Below, piece by piece: positions 26,099 through 33,887 of a stretch of 64,000 nt of DNA. Under the pieces are notes generated by a model that made no database searches, was not told the DNA's origin, and saw nothing but the letters and a program-made list of their open reading frames with translations. Made by a program: the position numbers and the translations under genes. The stretch is from Caballeronia fortuita (GTDB lineage: Bacteria > Pseudomonadota > Gammaproteobacteria > Burkholderiales > Burkholderiaceae), in the NCBI RefSeq assembly GCF_001544835.2, contig NZ_FCNX02000019.1:62001-126000 (forward strand). The letters run 5' to 3'. Position 1 is the first letter of the stretch. Each line of letters starts with the position of its first letter.

Positions 26099-26116
26099 AT
26101 GTTTCAATCGGGGTGA
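26099..26116 (+). other. Five-codon leader mini-ORF before the hybrid kinase
   Basis: ATG TTT CAA TCG GGG TGA, preceded by TGAGGAGAAGA, a near-perfect ribosome site. The stop lies nine bases before the kinase ATG, whose own ribosome site is poor and overlaps the mini-ORF end (GGGGTGA). The layout suggests translational coupling or a short regulatory leader peptide. Confidence 0.4.
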
Positions 26117-26125
26117 CAAGTTGCC

Positions 26126-28477
26126 ATGCAGAGCAGCACGCATAGTTTTAACGGCGGTCTTACCGACTGGGCCCGCATCTGGGCGGATACCACGGTCGAA
26201 TTTGCCGTCTTCTGTCTGACGCCGGACGGATTGATCCAGACCTGGGGGCCGGGCGGACAGGCGATTTTCGGCTACGCGCCGGAAGAGATCGTGGGCCGGC
26301 ACTCATCGATATTCTTCCCGGACGACACACGCGCGCACGCGCTGCTCGAAGCGGAATTCACCGGCGCGCGCGAGCACGGCAGTTTCCAGACCGAAGGCTG
26401 GCGCAAGCGCCGCGATGGCACGACCTTCTGGGCGAACGTCGTCACGACGGCGCTCATCGACGAGCAAGGCGGGCATCTCGGCTTCGCGAAAGTGGTGCGC
26501 GACGAGAGCGAGAAACGCAAGGCGCACGATGCGGTCATCGAGAGCGAGCGCCGCTTCAGACTGCTGGTTCAGGGCGTGACCGACTATTCGATTTTCATGC
26601 TTTCGCCCGAAGGCTATGTGACGAACTGGAATCACGGCGCGCGCCGCATCAAGGGCTATACCGCCGAAGAAATCGTCGGCTCGCATTTCTCGCGCTTCTA
26701 CACGCCGGAAGACGCGGCGGCGGGTTTGCCGGCCCGCGCGCTCGCGACGGCCGCGCGCGAAGGACGCTTCGAATCCGAGGGATGGCGCGTGCGCCGCGAC
26801 GGCACGCGCTTCTGGGCGCACGTCATCGTCGATGCGATACGCGATGAATCGGACGTGCTGATCGGCTTTGCGAAGATCACGCGCGACGTCACAGAAAAAC
26901 GCGAGGCCGATCAACTGCTGGAGCAGACGCGCGCGGCGCTCTTTCAGTCGCAGAAGATGGAAGCGATCGGCAAGCTCACCGGCGGCGTCGCGCACGACTT
27001 CAACAACGTGCTGCAAGTGCTGCGCGGCAACCTCGAACTGCTGCAGACGCGCAATCTGCGCGACAACTGGTCGATGGATCGCATCGGCAATGCGATCGAT
27101 GCGGTGGAGCGCGGCGCGAAACTCGCATCGCAATTGCTCGCGTTCGGGCGCAGACAGGCGCTGCGTCCCGTGACGGTGAATCTCGCGTCGATGGTGCGCG
27201 GCATGGACCAGTTGCTTCGCCGCGCGCTGGGCGAGACCATCGAAGTCGAAACGGTGGTGTCGGGCGGTCTCTGGAACGCGTTCGTCGACTCGCATCAACT
27301 CGAGAACGTTCTATTGAATCTGGCGATCAACGCGCGCGACGCGATGCCCGACGGCGGCAAGCTCACACTGGAAATCGCGAACGCGATGCTCGACGATCGC
27401 TACGTCCGCTCGCTCGCCGATGTTCCCGCCGGCCAGTACGTGATGCTCGGCGTGACCGATACGGGCGCCGGCATGTCCCCCGACGTGATGGAGCGCGCGT
27501 TCGAACCGTTCTTCACGACGAAGGCCGAAGGCGAGGGCACGGGTCTGGGCTTGAGCATGGCGTATGGCTTCGTCAAGCAGACCGGCGGCCATATCCGCAT
27601 CTATAGCGAAGTGGGCCACGGTACGACCGTGCGCATCTATCTGCCGCGATCGAGCGAAGAGGCGCTCGAACCCATCGCGTCGAAATACGCGCCCGCGAGC
27701 GGCGGAAGCGAAACGATACTCGTCGTCGAGGACGATCTGAAAGTTCAGGCCACGGTCATCGAATTGCTGGTCGGACTGGGCTATCACGTGCTCAAGGCCG
27801 ATAACGCCGATCAGGCGCTGGCCGTGCTCGCGAGCGGCGTCCATGTCGATCTTCTTTTCACCGATGTCGTGATGCCCGGCGCGCTCCGAAGCCCGGAAAT
27901 GGCGCGGCGCGCGGTTCAGCTTCAGCCGAATCTTCGGGTGCTGTTCACGTCGGGTTATACGCAAAACGCGATCGTGCACGGCGGCCGGCTCGATCCCGGT
28001 GTCGAATTGCTGAGCAAGCCCTACAGCAGGGACGATCTCGCGTTCAAGGTGCGGCAGGTGCTTGGCGTATCGGATGGTGCTTCACCGCATACGAACGACT
28101 CGCCAGCCACCATGTTGCCGCAGGCGGGCGCGCCGCGCCGCTTACGCGTGATGATCGTCGAAGACGACGACAGTTCGCGCATCGCGGTCAGCGAACTGCT
28201 GACGGTGCTCGGCCACGAAGCCATCGGCGCGGCCAATGCAGCCGACGCGCTCGCCATGCTCGACAGCCAACAGGTCGACGTCCTGCTCACCGATGTCAAC
28301 CTGCCCGACATGCAAGGCACCGAACTCGCGCGCAGCGTGCTCGCGCGGCACGCGGACACGCGCATCGTGTTCGCGTCGGGCGCCGATGTCCTTCCAGGCG
28401 AAGTGCAGGGCTTCGCGTGGAAATCGCTGCGCAAGCCGTTCACCTTCGAAGATCTGGTGATCGCGTTACGTGACTGA
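26126..28477 (+). CDS. PAS-PAS hybrid sensor histidine kinase with two receiver domains
   Basis: A 783-residue cytoplasmic hybrid kinase without membrane helices. Two PAS domains (about residues 20-130 and 145-255) each end in a PAC-like segment (GHLGFAKVVRDESEKR; DVLIGFAKITRDVTEKR). The dimerisation helix holds the phospho-accepting His290 in GGVAHDFNNVLQ. The ATPase domain has NLAINARDAMPDGG (N box), DTGAGM (G1) and GEGTGLGLSM (G2). Receiver 1 carries Asp580 in LLFTDVVMPG, and receiver 2 carries Asp723 in LLTDVNLPDM. No HPt domain is present, so a separate phosphotransfer protein may be needed. The PAS ligand is unknown; heme, flavin or redox sensing is possible. A mini-ORF with a strong ribosome site precedes it. 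Confidence 0.93.
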   Translation: MQSSTHSFNGGLTDWARIWADTTVEFAVFCLTPDGLIQTWGPGGQAIFGYAPEEIVGRHSSIFFPDDTRAHALLEAEFTGAREHGSFQTEGWRKRRDGTTFWANVVTTALIDEQGGHLGFAKVVRDESEKRKAHDAVIESERRFRLLVQGVTDYSIFMLSPEGYVTNWNHGARRIKGYTAEEIVGSHFSRFYTPEDAAAGLPARALATAAREGRFESEGWRVRRDGTRFWAHVIVDAIRDESDVLIGFAKITRDVTEKREADQLLEQTRAALFQSQKMEAIGKLTGGVAHDFNNVLQVLRGNLELLQTRNLRDNWSMDRIGNAIDAVERGAKLASQLLAFGRRQALRPVTVNLASMVRGMDQLLRRALGETIEVETVVSGGLWNAFVDSHQLENVLLNLAINARDAMPDGGKLTLEIANAMLDDRYVRSLADVPAGQYVMLGVTDTGAGMSPDVMERAFEPFFTTKAEGEGTGLGLSMAYGFVKQTGGHIRIYSEVGHGTTVRIYLPRSSEEALEPIASKYAPASGGSETILVVEDDLKVQATVIELLVGLGYHVLKADNADQALAVLASGVHVDLLFTDVVMPGALRSPEMARRAVQLQPNLRVLFTSGYTQNAIVHGGRLDPGVELLSKPYSRDDLAFKVRQVLGVSDGASPHTNDSPATMLPQAGAPRRLRVMIVEDDDSSRIAVSELLTVLGHEAIGAANAADALAMLDSQQVDVLLTDVNLPDMQGTELARSVLARHADTRIVFASGADVLPGEVQGFAWKSLRKPFTFEDLVIALRD

Positions 28478-28666
28478 TGCGTCTCGCGGCCCAGTGCGAT
28501 ATAGCCGCACGACTGCGAGCGTTGCAGGCCGCGCGGAGGAGGCGATTCGACGCCAGGCGCTCGGCCATATCGCGAAGTCGCGCGCGGGGCTTTGCGGCGG
28601 CCGCGCCAAGTCGGCCTACGCGCACGATCGAGATCGCGAAATGAAGACGACGTGGCTCAAGCTGGA

Positions 28667-30013
28667 TCAGAAGGTCTCTTCCTGCGGATCGGCACCGCGC
28701 GTCGGCGCGCCCGGCTGTGCCAGCTTGACGGCGCGTCCCGTGCGCGCCGATTCGTAGATCGCCTCGATGATGCGCTGATCCTGCAGGCCTTCTTCGCCTG
28801 GCGTATGCGGCACGATGTCGTCGCTCACGCATGTCGACATGTGGTCGATCTCGCGCGCGAACTGATTCTGCGGATCGATCTGCACTTCGGTCGTCGCGCT
28901 CTTGCCGTCCACCAGCATGCCATGTCGCATGCGCAGGCCGTTGTAGCCGAACGCCGGGTCCATCTCGACCCAGCCCTGCGCGCCCTGCAGCCGGAAGAAG
29001 CGCGACTCGTGGCTCGCATAGCTCGACATGCACGTCGCCGTGAGTCCGCTCGGAAAGCGCAGAATGAACTGCACCGATTCCTCGACTTCGACGAAGCGCG
29101 GATCGCCTTCGGGCCGATGCACGGTCGCGACGACTTCCCGCGGTTCTTCGCCTGACAAAAAACGCGCGGCATTGAGGCAATACAGTCCGATGTCGGGCAT
29201 CGCGCCGCCGCCCGCGAGCGACTTCTTCAGCCGCCATTGCGACGGATCGCCGACGTTCTGCGAATTCCCTGCGATGAACTCGCGCAACGCGCCGAGCTTC
29301 TTGTCCTTCACCATCTTCGCGATCATGCGATCCATCGGCTCGTACTGACTGCGATACGCGATCATGAGCTTGCGATTGGCGCGCTTCATCGCATCGATCA
29401 TCGCCTGGCAGTCGGCGGCGCTGTTGGCCATCGGCTTCTCGCACAGCACATGCTTGCCGATCTTCGCCGCGCGCAACGTGTATTCCTTGTGCATACCGTT
29501 GGGCAGCACGATGTACACGACCTGCACGCGCGGATTGTCCGCGAGGCGCTCGAAGCTCTGATAGTCGTGCACGTCCGCTTCGGGCACGCCGCATTGACGC
29601 GCGACGCGCAACGCCTTCGCGCGATCGCCCGATACCAGCGCCGTGACTTTCGAATACTTGCACTGCGCGAGCGCCGGAAGAATCTGGTTCAACGACAACC
29701 TGCCGAGTCCGACGATCGCGTAACCGATGCGATCGTCGGGCGGAAGATTGGCGTCCGGCGTCTCTTCCTTCTGCTCCGTGTCCGGATCCTGAATCAACGG
29801 AAGCCGGACCTGATTGGAACTCGCGTTCGAAGGCCCGGCTGCGAGCGCCGGCACGGCCGTGCCGGCGGCGAGCGCGGCGGCGATGCCGGCGCCGCCGCGC
29901 CGCAAGAACGAGCGGCGTCCGTTTTCAGCCGGGGCTGCGCCTTCATCGGTGGTTGCGGTGGTTGCGGCGAGTGTCGGCGAATCGCAATGGGTGGGATCGT
30001 GTCGGAAGCGCAT
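28667..30013 (-). CDS. Gfo/Idh/MocA family oxidoreductase with Tat signal
   Basis: A 448-residue NAD(P)-dependent oxidoreductase. Residues about 32-60 form a twin-arginine signal (RRSFLRRGGAGIAAALAAG), so the folded, cofactor-loaded enzyme is probably exported to the periplasm, as known for Zymomonas glucose-fructose oxidoreductase. The Rossmann domain starts at IGYAIVGLGRLSLNQILPAL, and VLCEKPMANSAADC contains the conserved Glu-Lys-Pro of the family. AGGGAMPDIGLYCLNAARFL carries the catalytic Asp/His-region motif. An acidic linker (DPDTEQKEETPD) sits between the signal and the catalytic domain. It stands alone, 189 bases from the convergent hybrid kinase gene. The sugar substrate is unknown. 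Confidence 0.9.
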   Translation of the reverse strand: MRFRHDPTHCDSPTLAATTATTDEGAAPAENGRRSFLRRGGAGIAAALAAGTAVPALAAGPSNASSNQVRLPLIQDPDTEQKEETPDANLPPDDRIGYAIVGLGRLSLNQILPALAQCKYSKVTALVSGDRAKALRVARQCGVPEADVHDYQSFERLADNPRVQVVYIVLPNGMHKEYTLRAAKIGKHVLCEKPMANSAADCQAMIDAMKRANRKLMIAYRSQYEPMDRMIAKMVKDKKLGALREFIAGNSQNVGDPSQWRLKKSLAGGGAMPDIGLYCLNAARFLSGEEPREVVATVHRPEGDPRFVEVEESVQFILRFPSGLTATCMSSYASHESRFFRLQGAQGWVEMDPAFGYNGLRMRHGMLVDGKSATTEVQIDPQNQFAREIDHMSTCVSDDIVPHTPGEEGLQDQRIIEAIYESARTGRAVKLAQPGAPTRGADPQEETF

Positions 30014-30125
30014 GGAGGGCTCGATGAATGGTCAGGTGCGCCTGGCTGACAGCATCGGACATGCCAACATCGAGGCGGCCTGTTTTATGCTCGACAAAAC
30101 CTTGTCATCTGACTGGAGACGAGCA

Positions 30126-30443
30126 ATGTATTCAGTGGACGAGTACTTCGTGGAGATCGCCGCCGAATCGATTGCCGGAGATGGATGGACCGCCGATGCG
30201 ATCTTCTCGCGACGCGCCGACTATCGCGGACACGGCAGAGTGTGGAAGGTGCGATATCCCGCGCACATTCTCGGACCGACGAAAGCGGCGGTGGAAAAGG
30301 CGACGGTCGCCTGGGCGCGGCAGTTCATCGCGTGCAGCAGCCCGGTGCTGGAGTCGTCGCTGGCGCTGCGCAAGCAGATCGCATCGGATGTCGAAGCGCA
30401 ATCATCGTCCGCATCGAAGCGCAATAGCGCGACATCCGGCTGA
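30126..30443 (+). CDS. Hypothetical protein, 105 residues
   Basis: An unrecognised small protein. The N-terminal half (YFVEIAAESIAGDGWTADAIF, then HGRVWKVRYP) looks like a compact beta-rich domain. A helical segment follows (AAVEKATVAWARQFIAC), then a Ser-rich tail. No signal peptide or membrane helix. GGAG lies eight bases before the ATG at 30126; in-frame upstream ATGs reach into the divergently transcribed oxidoreductase gene. It converges on the DUF3331 gene, with 21 bases between stops. Similar short domains occur near stress genes in Burkholderia, but I cannot name the family with confidence. Confidence 0.65.
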   Translation: MYSVDEYFVEIAAESIAGDGWTADAIFSRRADYRGHGRVWKVRYPAHILGPTKAAVEKATVAWARQFIACSSPVLESSLALRKQIASDVEAQSSSASKRNSATSG

Positions 30444-30464
30444 CTTTCCTTACGGTATTTCCGC

Positions 30465-30848
30465 TTACATCGACACGGACACTTCGAACACGTGATGCGC
30501 CGCGATTACCGAGTGTTCGTTGATCGCCGGCGGCGTCGTTTTGCGCGGACGAAAGACGAGGTCGCCACGCCGGATGCGTTCGCCGCTGATCGCGCAGAAG
30601 TCTTCCGCGCGCGCCCGGCCGAGCGACCATATCTGTTCGCCGAGACAACCCGATTGCGAGTCGGACCACGAAACGATCGCGGTACGTTCCGTCGGCCGGT
30701 CGCGCAGCGTGATCCAAACGTGCGCGAGCTTCACAGATTCCGCGCGCGCTGCGTCGAAGCATCGCATCGCAATGGACGACGGCAACAGGCAGTCGAACCA
30801 GGTTACGCGCGCGGGCAACTGCGTTTGACTATCGTCGATGGTCGGCAT
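30465..30848 (-). CDS. DUF3331 domain protein
   Basis: A 127-residue protein that fits DUF3331, a family largely confined to Burkholderiaceae. The marks are a strand pair ERTAIVSWSDSQSGCLGEQIW, then RARAEDFCAISGERIRRGDLVFRPR with two Cys and the GDxVxRP ending, and a final AINEHSVIAAHHV. Function is unknown. The Cys/Ser-Gly pattern hints at a small beta-barrel that could bind metal or nucleic acid, but that is speculation. It is monocistronic, with a 219-base gap to the next gene. Confidence 0.72.
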   Translation of the reverse strand: MPTIDDSQTQLPARVTWFDCLLPSSIAMRCFDAARAESVKLAHVWITLRDRPTERTAIVSWSDSQSGCLGEQIWSLGRARAEDFCAISGERIRRGDLVFRPRKTTPPAINEHSVIAAHHVFEVSVSM

Positions 30849-31067
30849 GGCATTCCTCTGGTTCGTCGGATGGGCGCCGGTCGCTCATGCGATGCGGCTC
30901 GATGCGGCTCTCTCCCGACGAACGCATGCGACATGCCGCAACGCACGCCATGCGGGCCGCGAGCGGCGTACGTAAGCCGTCCCCATCCGACGTCGAGTAG
31001 CGCATCGTTCGGAACATGCCTTGCTGCCAATGCTCTGTCACCACAGCGATCATCGAGGAGAAGGATC

Positions 31068-31259
31068 ATGAACATGAGACGACAGCGCGCCATCACGGCC
31101 GCGTTGCTGATCGCCGCTGCCGCGCTGGGCGGCTGTTCGAAGAGCGGCGACAACGCGACTTCCAGCCTCGGCGGTCATGGCAGTCCGGGCGGAGGCGCAT
31201 CGAGCCCGGCCGCGGCCGGCGGCGGCCCGGCGTCGAGTCCGGCACCCGCGAGTCAATGA
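31068..31259 (+). CDS. Small lipoprotein, Gly/Ser/Ala rich
   Basis: A 63-residue predicted lipoprotein. Residues 1-22 are a signal peptide ending in the lipobox LGGC, so Cys23 would be lipidated. The mature part is short and low complexity (Gly, Ser, Ala, Pro), ending SSPAPASQ, with no recognisable domain. GAGGAGAAGG lies just before the ATG. The two possible starts (31068 and 31074) differ by two residues. Function unknown. It converges on the HAD phosphatase gene. Confidence 0.65.
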   Translation: MNMRRQRAITAALLIAAAALGGCSKSGDNATSSLGGHGSPGGGASSPAAAGGGPASSPAPASQ

Positions 31260-31307
31260 AGCGTCGCGCGATAGCGAAGACGCGCCGTCGCGTGTCACGA
31301 ACGCGCT

Positions 31308-31970
31308 TCAGATCGCGAACGGCGAGCGATGCAGATTGGCGAGCAAGCCCGCGGGGCCGGTAAAAATAGCAATGCAGCCCGCATCTTTCAAGGACTGCTC
31401 CGGGAAAGCGCCGGACAAGAGGCCGATGGTTCGCACGCCTGTTTTCCCGGCCGCTTGCGCGTCGTAAGGCGCGTCGCCGATCGCGATGGCTTCTTGCGCG
31501 GCGACGCCGAGCTTGCCGAGAGCGACTTCGAAGACGTCCGGCGCGGGCTTCGATTCGTCGGCGTCTTCGGAAGATACGCTCACATCGACGAGATTCGCGA
31601 CGCCCGCAATGTCGAGATACACGCCGAGTTCATCCTTCTTCGCCGACGACGCAATCGCGATCTTCAATCCGGCACCGCGCAGTTTGCCGAGCAACTCGGG
31701 CACCGCGGCGAAGGGGCGGATCATCGGCAGATAGTTGGCCTTGAAATGCGCGCCGCGCCATGATTCGAGCGCCTTGCCGTGATCGTCGAGTTCGTCTTTC
31801 GAGAGGAAGACTGGCAGCAGATTGTCGCCGCCTTTACCAATCTGACCGCGCACCTGTTCGAACGATACATCGTGACCGAAGTGCGCGAACGCCTCCTGCC
31901 ATGCCCACGCGTGAAGATCGACGGAGTCGATGAGCGTTCCGTCGATATCGAAGATTGCAGCTTGCGGCAT
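31308..31970 (-). CDS. HAD family phosphatase (beta-phosphoglucomutase-like)
   Basis: A 220-residue HAD subfamily I hydrolase. FDIDGTLIDSVDLHAWAWQEAF holds the nucleophile pair (DxD), ASSAKKDE the motif II/III region, and SKPAPDVFEVAL plus AIGDAPYDAQAAGKTG the last motifs. A helical cap lies between motifs I and II, as in phosphoglycolate phosphatase and beta-phosphoglucomutase relatives. GGAGG four bases before the ATG at 31970 supports that start over the one 30 bases upstream. The substrate is unknown; small sugar phosphates are typical. Confidence 0.88.
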   Translation of the reverse strand: MPQAAIFDIDGTLIDSVDLHAWAWQEAFAHFGHDVSFEQVRGQIGKGGDNLLPVFLSKDELDDHGKALESWRGAHFKANYLPMIRPFAAVPELLGKLRGAGLKIAIASSAKKDELGVYLDIAGVANLVDVSVSSEDADESKPAPDVFEVALGKLGVAAQEAIAIGDAPYDAQAAGKTGVRTIGLLSGAFPEQSLKDAGCIAIFTGPAGLLANLHRSPFAI

Positions 31971-32016
31971 GACGCCTCCATGACACCGTTTGAGTTGCAT
32001 CCATTCTATGCGAGCG

Positions 32017-32958
32017 TCAGCCCTGCGCGCTTGCCGTCTGCCTCGCCATCATCACGATGCCCGCGCCCGACACGATGGTTCCGGCGAGCATCGGCCACGA
32101 CAGCGCTTCGCCGAACATCGCCCATGCCCACACGAGCGTCACCGAAGGACTCAGGAAGAGCACGCTCGATACGCGCGCCGGCGACGAACGCCGCAGGCAC
32201 AGCCAGTAGAGCCCGTAGCCGCCGAGCGTCGACAGGACCGCCGTCCACGCGACGCCAAACACGAAACCGGCGCTCGGCACGGGCAACAAACTGCCTTTCG
32301 CGCCTTGCAGACAGCCGAACGCGAGCAGCGACACGGCGCAATGAATCCACAGCGTGGCCGCAAGGCCGAGCGAGTCGCGGCGCGAAGCGCTTCGTTGCTG
32401 CGAGACGGTCGCGACCGCGAGCGACATCATGCCCGCGACCGGCAGCGCATACGCCCATGAAGGCGCGGAACCGGGCGTCAACGCATCGCGGCACACGATG
32501 GCGACGCCGGCCAGTCCGAGCGCCATGCCGGCCCACGTGCGCCACCCGCTGCGCTCGCCAAACACGACTCGCGAAAGCACGACGGTTCCCACCGGCAACA
32601 GGTTCGCGATCAGCGCGGTAAGACCCGTCGATACGCCGAGTTCGATGCCCTTCGCCACGCCTGCGATGTAGCCGGCGAGACCGAACAGGCCGATCAGGGC
32701 CTGACGCATCAGCGCCGCGCGCGATGCGCCTGCGATTTCGCGCGCGACGAAGGGCAGCAGGCAGACGGTGATCGCGGCGAAGCGCCAGAACACGACGAGC
32801 AGAACCGGCGCGTAGTTTGTCGAAAAGCGAATGCCGACGAAGCCCGAGCTCCATGCGACGACCATCAGCGCCTCGAGCGCGGGCAAGGGCAGGCGCAGAC
32901 GCAAAGGAACGGCAGTGGATGCGAGCGGGGCGGGACAGGACCGCAAGACTTTTTTCAT
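32017..32958 (-). CDS. EamA/DMT family transporter
   Basis: A 313-residue inner-membrane protein with about ten hydrophobic segments and two EamA repeats. The first repeat includes VAWSSGFVGIRFSTNYAP and GFVGIR, typical of RhaT/YdcZ-type DMT carriers. The second ends at SPSVTLVWAWAMFGEALSWPMLAGT, the conserved E-x-L-s end of the family. Such carriers export amino acids or other metabolites. It is transcribed divergently from a LysR gene 74 bases away, a layout in which the regulator usually controls the transporter. The cargo is unknown. Confidence 0.88.
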   Translation of the reverse strand: MKKVLRSCPAPLASTAVPLRLRLPLPALEALMVVAWSSGFVGIRFSTNYAPVLLVVFWRFAAITVCLLPFVAREIAGASRAALMRQALIGLFGLAGYIAGVAKGIELGVSTGLTALIANLLPVGTVVLSRVVFGERSGWRTWAGMALGLAGVAIVCRDALTPGSAPSWAYALPVAGMMSLAVATVSQQRSASRRDSLGLAATLWIHCAVSLLAFGCLQGAKGSLLPVPSAGFVFGVAWTAVLSTLGGYGLYWLCLRRSSPARVSSVLFLSPSVTLVWAWAMFGEALSWPMLAGTIVSGAGIVMMARQTASAQG

Positions 32959-32999
32959 GCATCCAGCCTAACCGTCGAATGACGATCGGAAAATCAAAA

Positions 33000-33005
33000 T
33001 ATAAT
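33000..33005 (+). promoter_or_regulatory. Consensus -10 element of the LysR gene
   Basis: A perfect TATAAT, with ATGACG (4 of 6 to TTGACA) 15 bases upstream at 32979-32984. The predicted start of transcription falls near 33012, immediately before the palindrome at 33015-33031, so a bound regulator would block its own promoter. Confidence 0.5.
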
Positions 33006-33014
33006 GATGAGGTC

Positions 33015-33031
33015 GTTCAATTCGGTTGAAC
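33015..33031. promoter_or_regulatory. LysR-type palindromic operator
   Basis: GTTCAA-TTCGG-TTGAAC: perfect six-base arms around five bases. It contains the T-N11-A core of LysR-type sites. It ends one base before the LysR ATG and lies between that gene and the divergent EamA gene, where a LysR regulator would be expected to bind. Confidence 0.6.
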
Positions 33032-33032
33032 C

Positions 33033-33887
33033 ATGATGGAATCAGTTCTCGACATCGATCTCTTGCGCACCTTTCATGCCGTCGCGCGCCTCGGCAAGTT
33101 CCGCTCGGCGGCCGAGTTCGTGAGCAAGAGCCCCGCGGCGATCAGCACGCATATCCAGCGGCTCGAAGCCATTGCCGGAGGCAGGCTGCTCGATCGCGAC
33201 AACCAGTCCGTTACGCTGACCGCGCTCGGCAAGCGCTTGCTCGCCAGCACGAACGAGCTGCTCAACGCGCACGATCGCGTGCTGCAGGAAATACAGGGGA
33301 AGACGCTCGGCGGGCGCATCGTGCTGGGCGTGCCGGACGAATATGCCGCGCATGTGATCCGTGACATTCTTCCGTCATTCACGTCCAACTGGCCCAACGT
33401 GGTGATGGAAGTCAGGACCGCGCCGAGCCTCAAGCTGCGCGACTGGGTGACGCGCGGCAAGCTCGATCTCGCGTTGCTGGTGCAGCCCGCCAGGGCGACG
33501 CGACCGGCGGACGTATTGACGATGACCACGCCGGTCTGGGTCGGCGGTTCGGGCTACGTGTGGGACGACAGCCGTCCGCTGCCGCTTGCGTTGTACGGCG
33601 AGCCGTGTCCGTATCGCGTGGCGATGATGAACGCGCTGGAGCGCGCCGGCCGCCGATGGCGCGTCGTTCTCGATAGCGCGTCGAGTCAGGTCATCAAGAG
33701 CTGTGTCGAATCGGGGCTGGCGGTCACGCTGCTCGATCGCGCGCGAGTCAGTGAAGACATGAAGGTGCTCGATATGCTGCCGCGCATCGGCGACCACGAA
33801 GTCGTCTTGATGCGCGATCGCGCGGGGCGCGCGAGCGAAGCGATCGACTTGCTCGTCACCACCGTCAAGCAGCACTTCAGGTTATGA
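33033..33887 (+). CDS. LysR family transcriptional regulator
   Basis: A 284-residue LysR regulator. The N-terminal winged helix-turn-helix spans about residues 5-65 (LRTFHAVARLGKFRSAAEFVSKSPAAISTH), followed by the linker helix and a two-lobed effector domain. The effector region starts GGRIVLGVPDEYAAHVI. A short palindrome with a T-N11-A core lies directly before the ATG, suggesting autoregulation and control of the divergent EamA transporter. Its stop overlaps the convergent esterase gene by six bases. The effector is unknown. Confidence 0.92.
   Translation: MMESVLDIDLLRTFHAVARLGKFRSAAEFVSKSPAAISTHIQRLEAIAGGRLLDRDNQSVTLTALGKRLLASTNELLNAHDRVLQEIQGKTLGGRIVLGVPDEYAAHVIRDILPSFTSNWPNVVMEVRTAPSLKLRDWVTRGKLDLALLVQPARATRPADVLTMTTPVWVGGSGYVWDDSRPLPLALYGEPCPYRVAMMNALERAGRRWRVVLDSASSQVIKSCVESGLAVTLLDRARVSEDMKVLDMLPRIGDHEVVLMRDRAGRASEAIDLLVTTVKQHFRL

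Noticed and set aside
28440..29663. Long minus-strand frame across the hybrid-kinase end and oxidoreductase gene
   Set aside because: Different frame from the clear Gfo/Idh/MocA gene; no domain or start signal.
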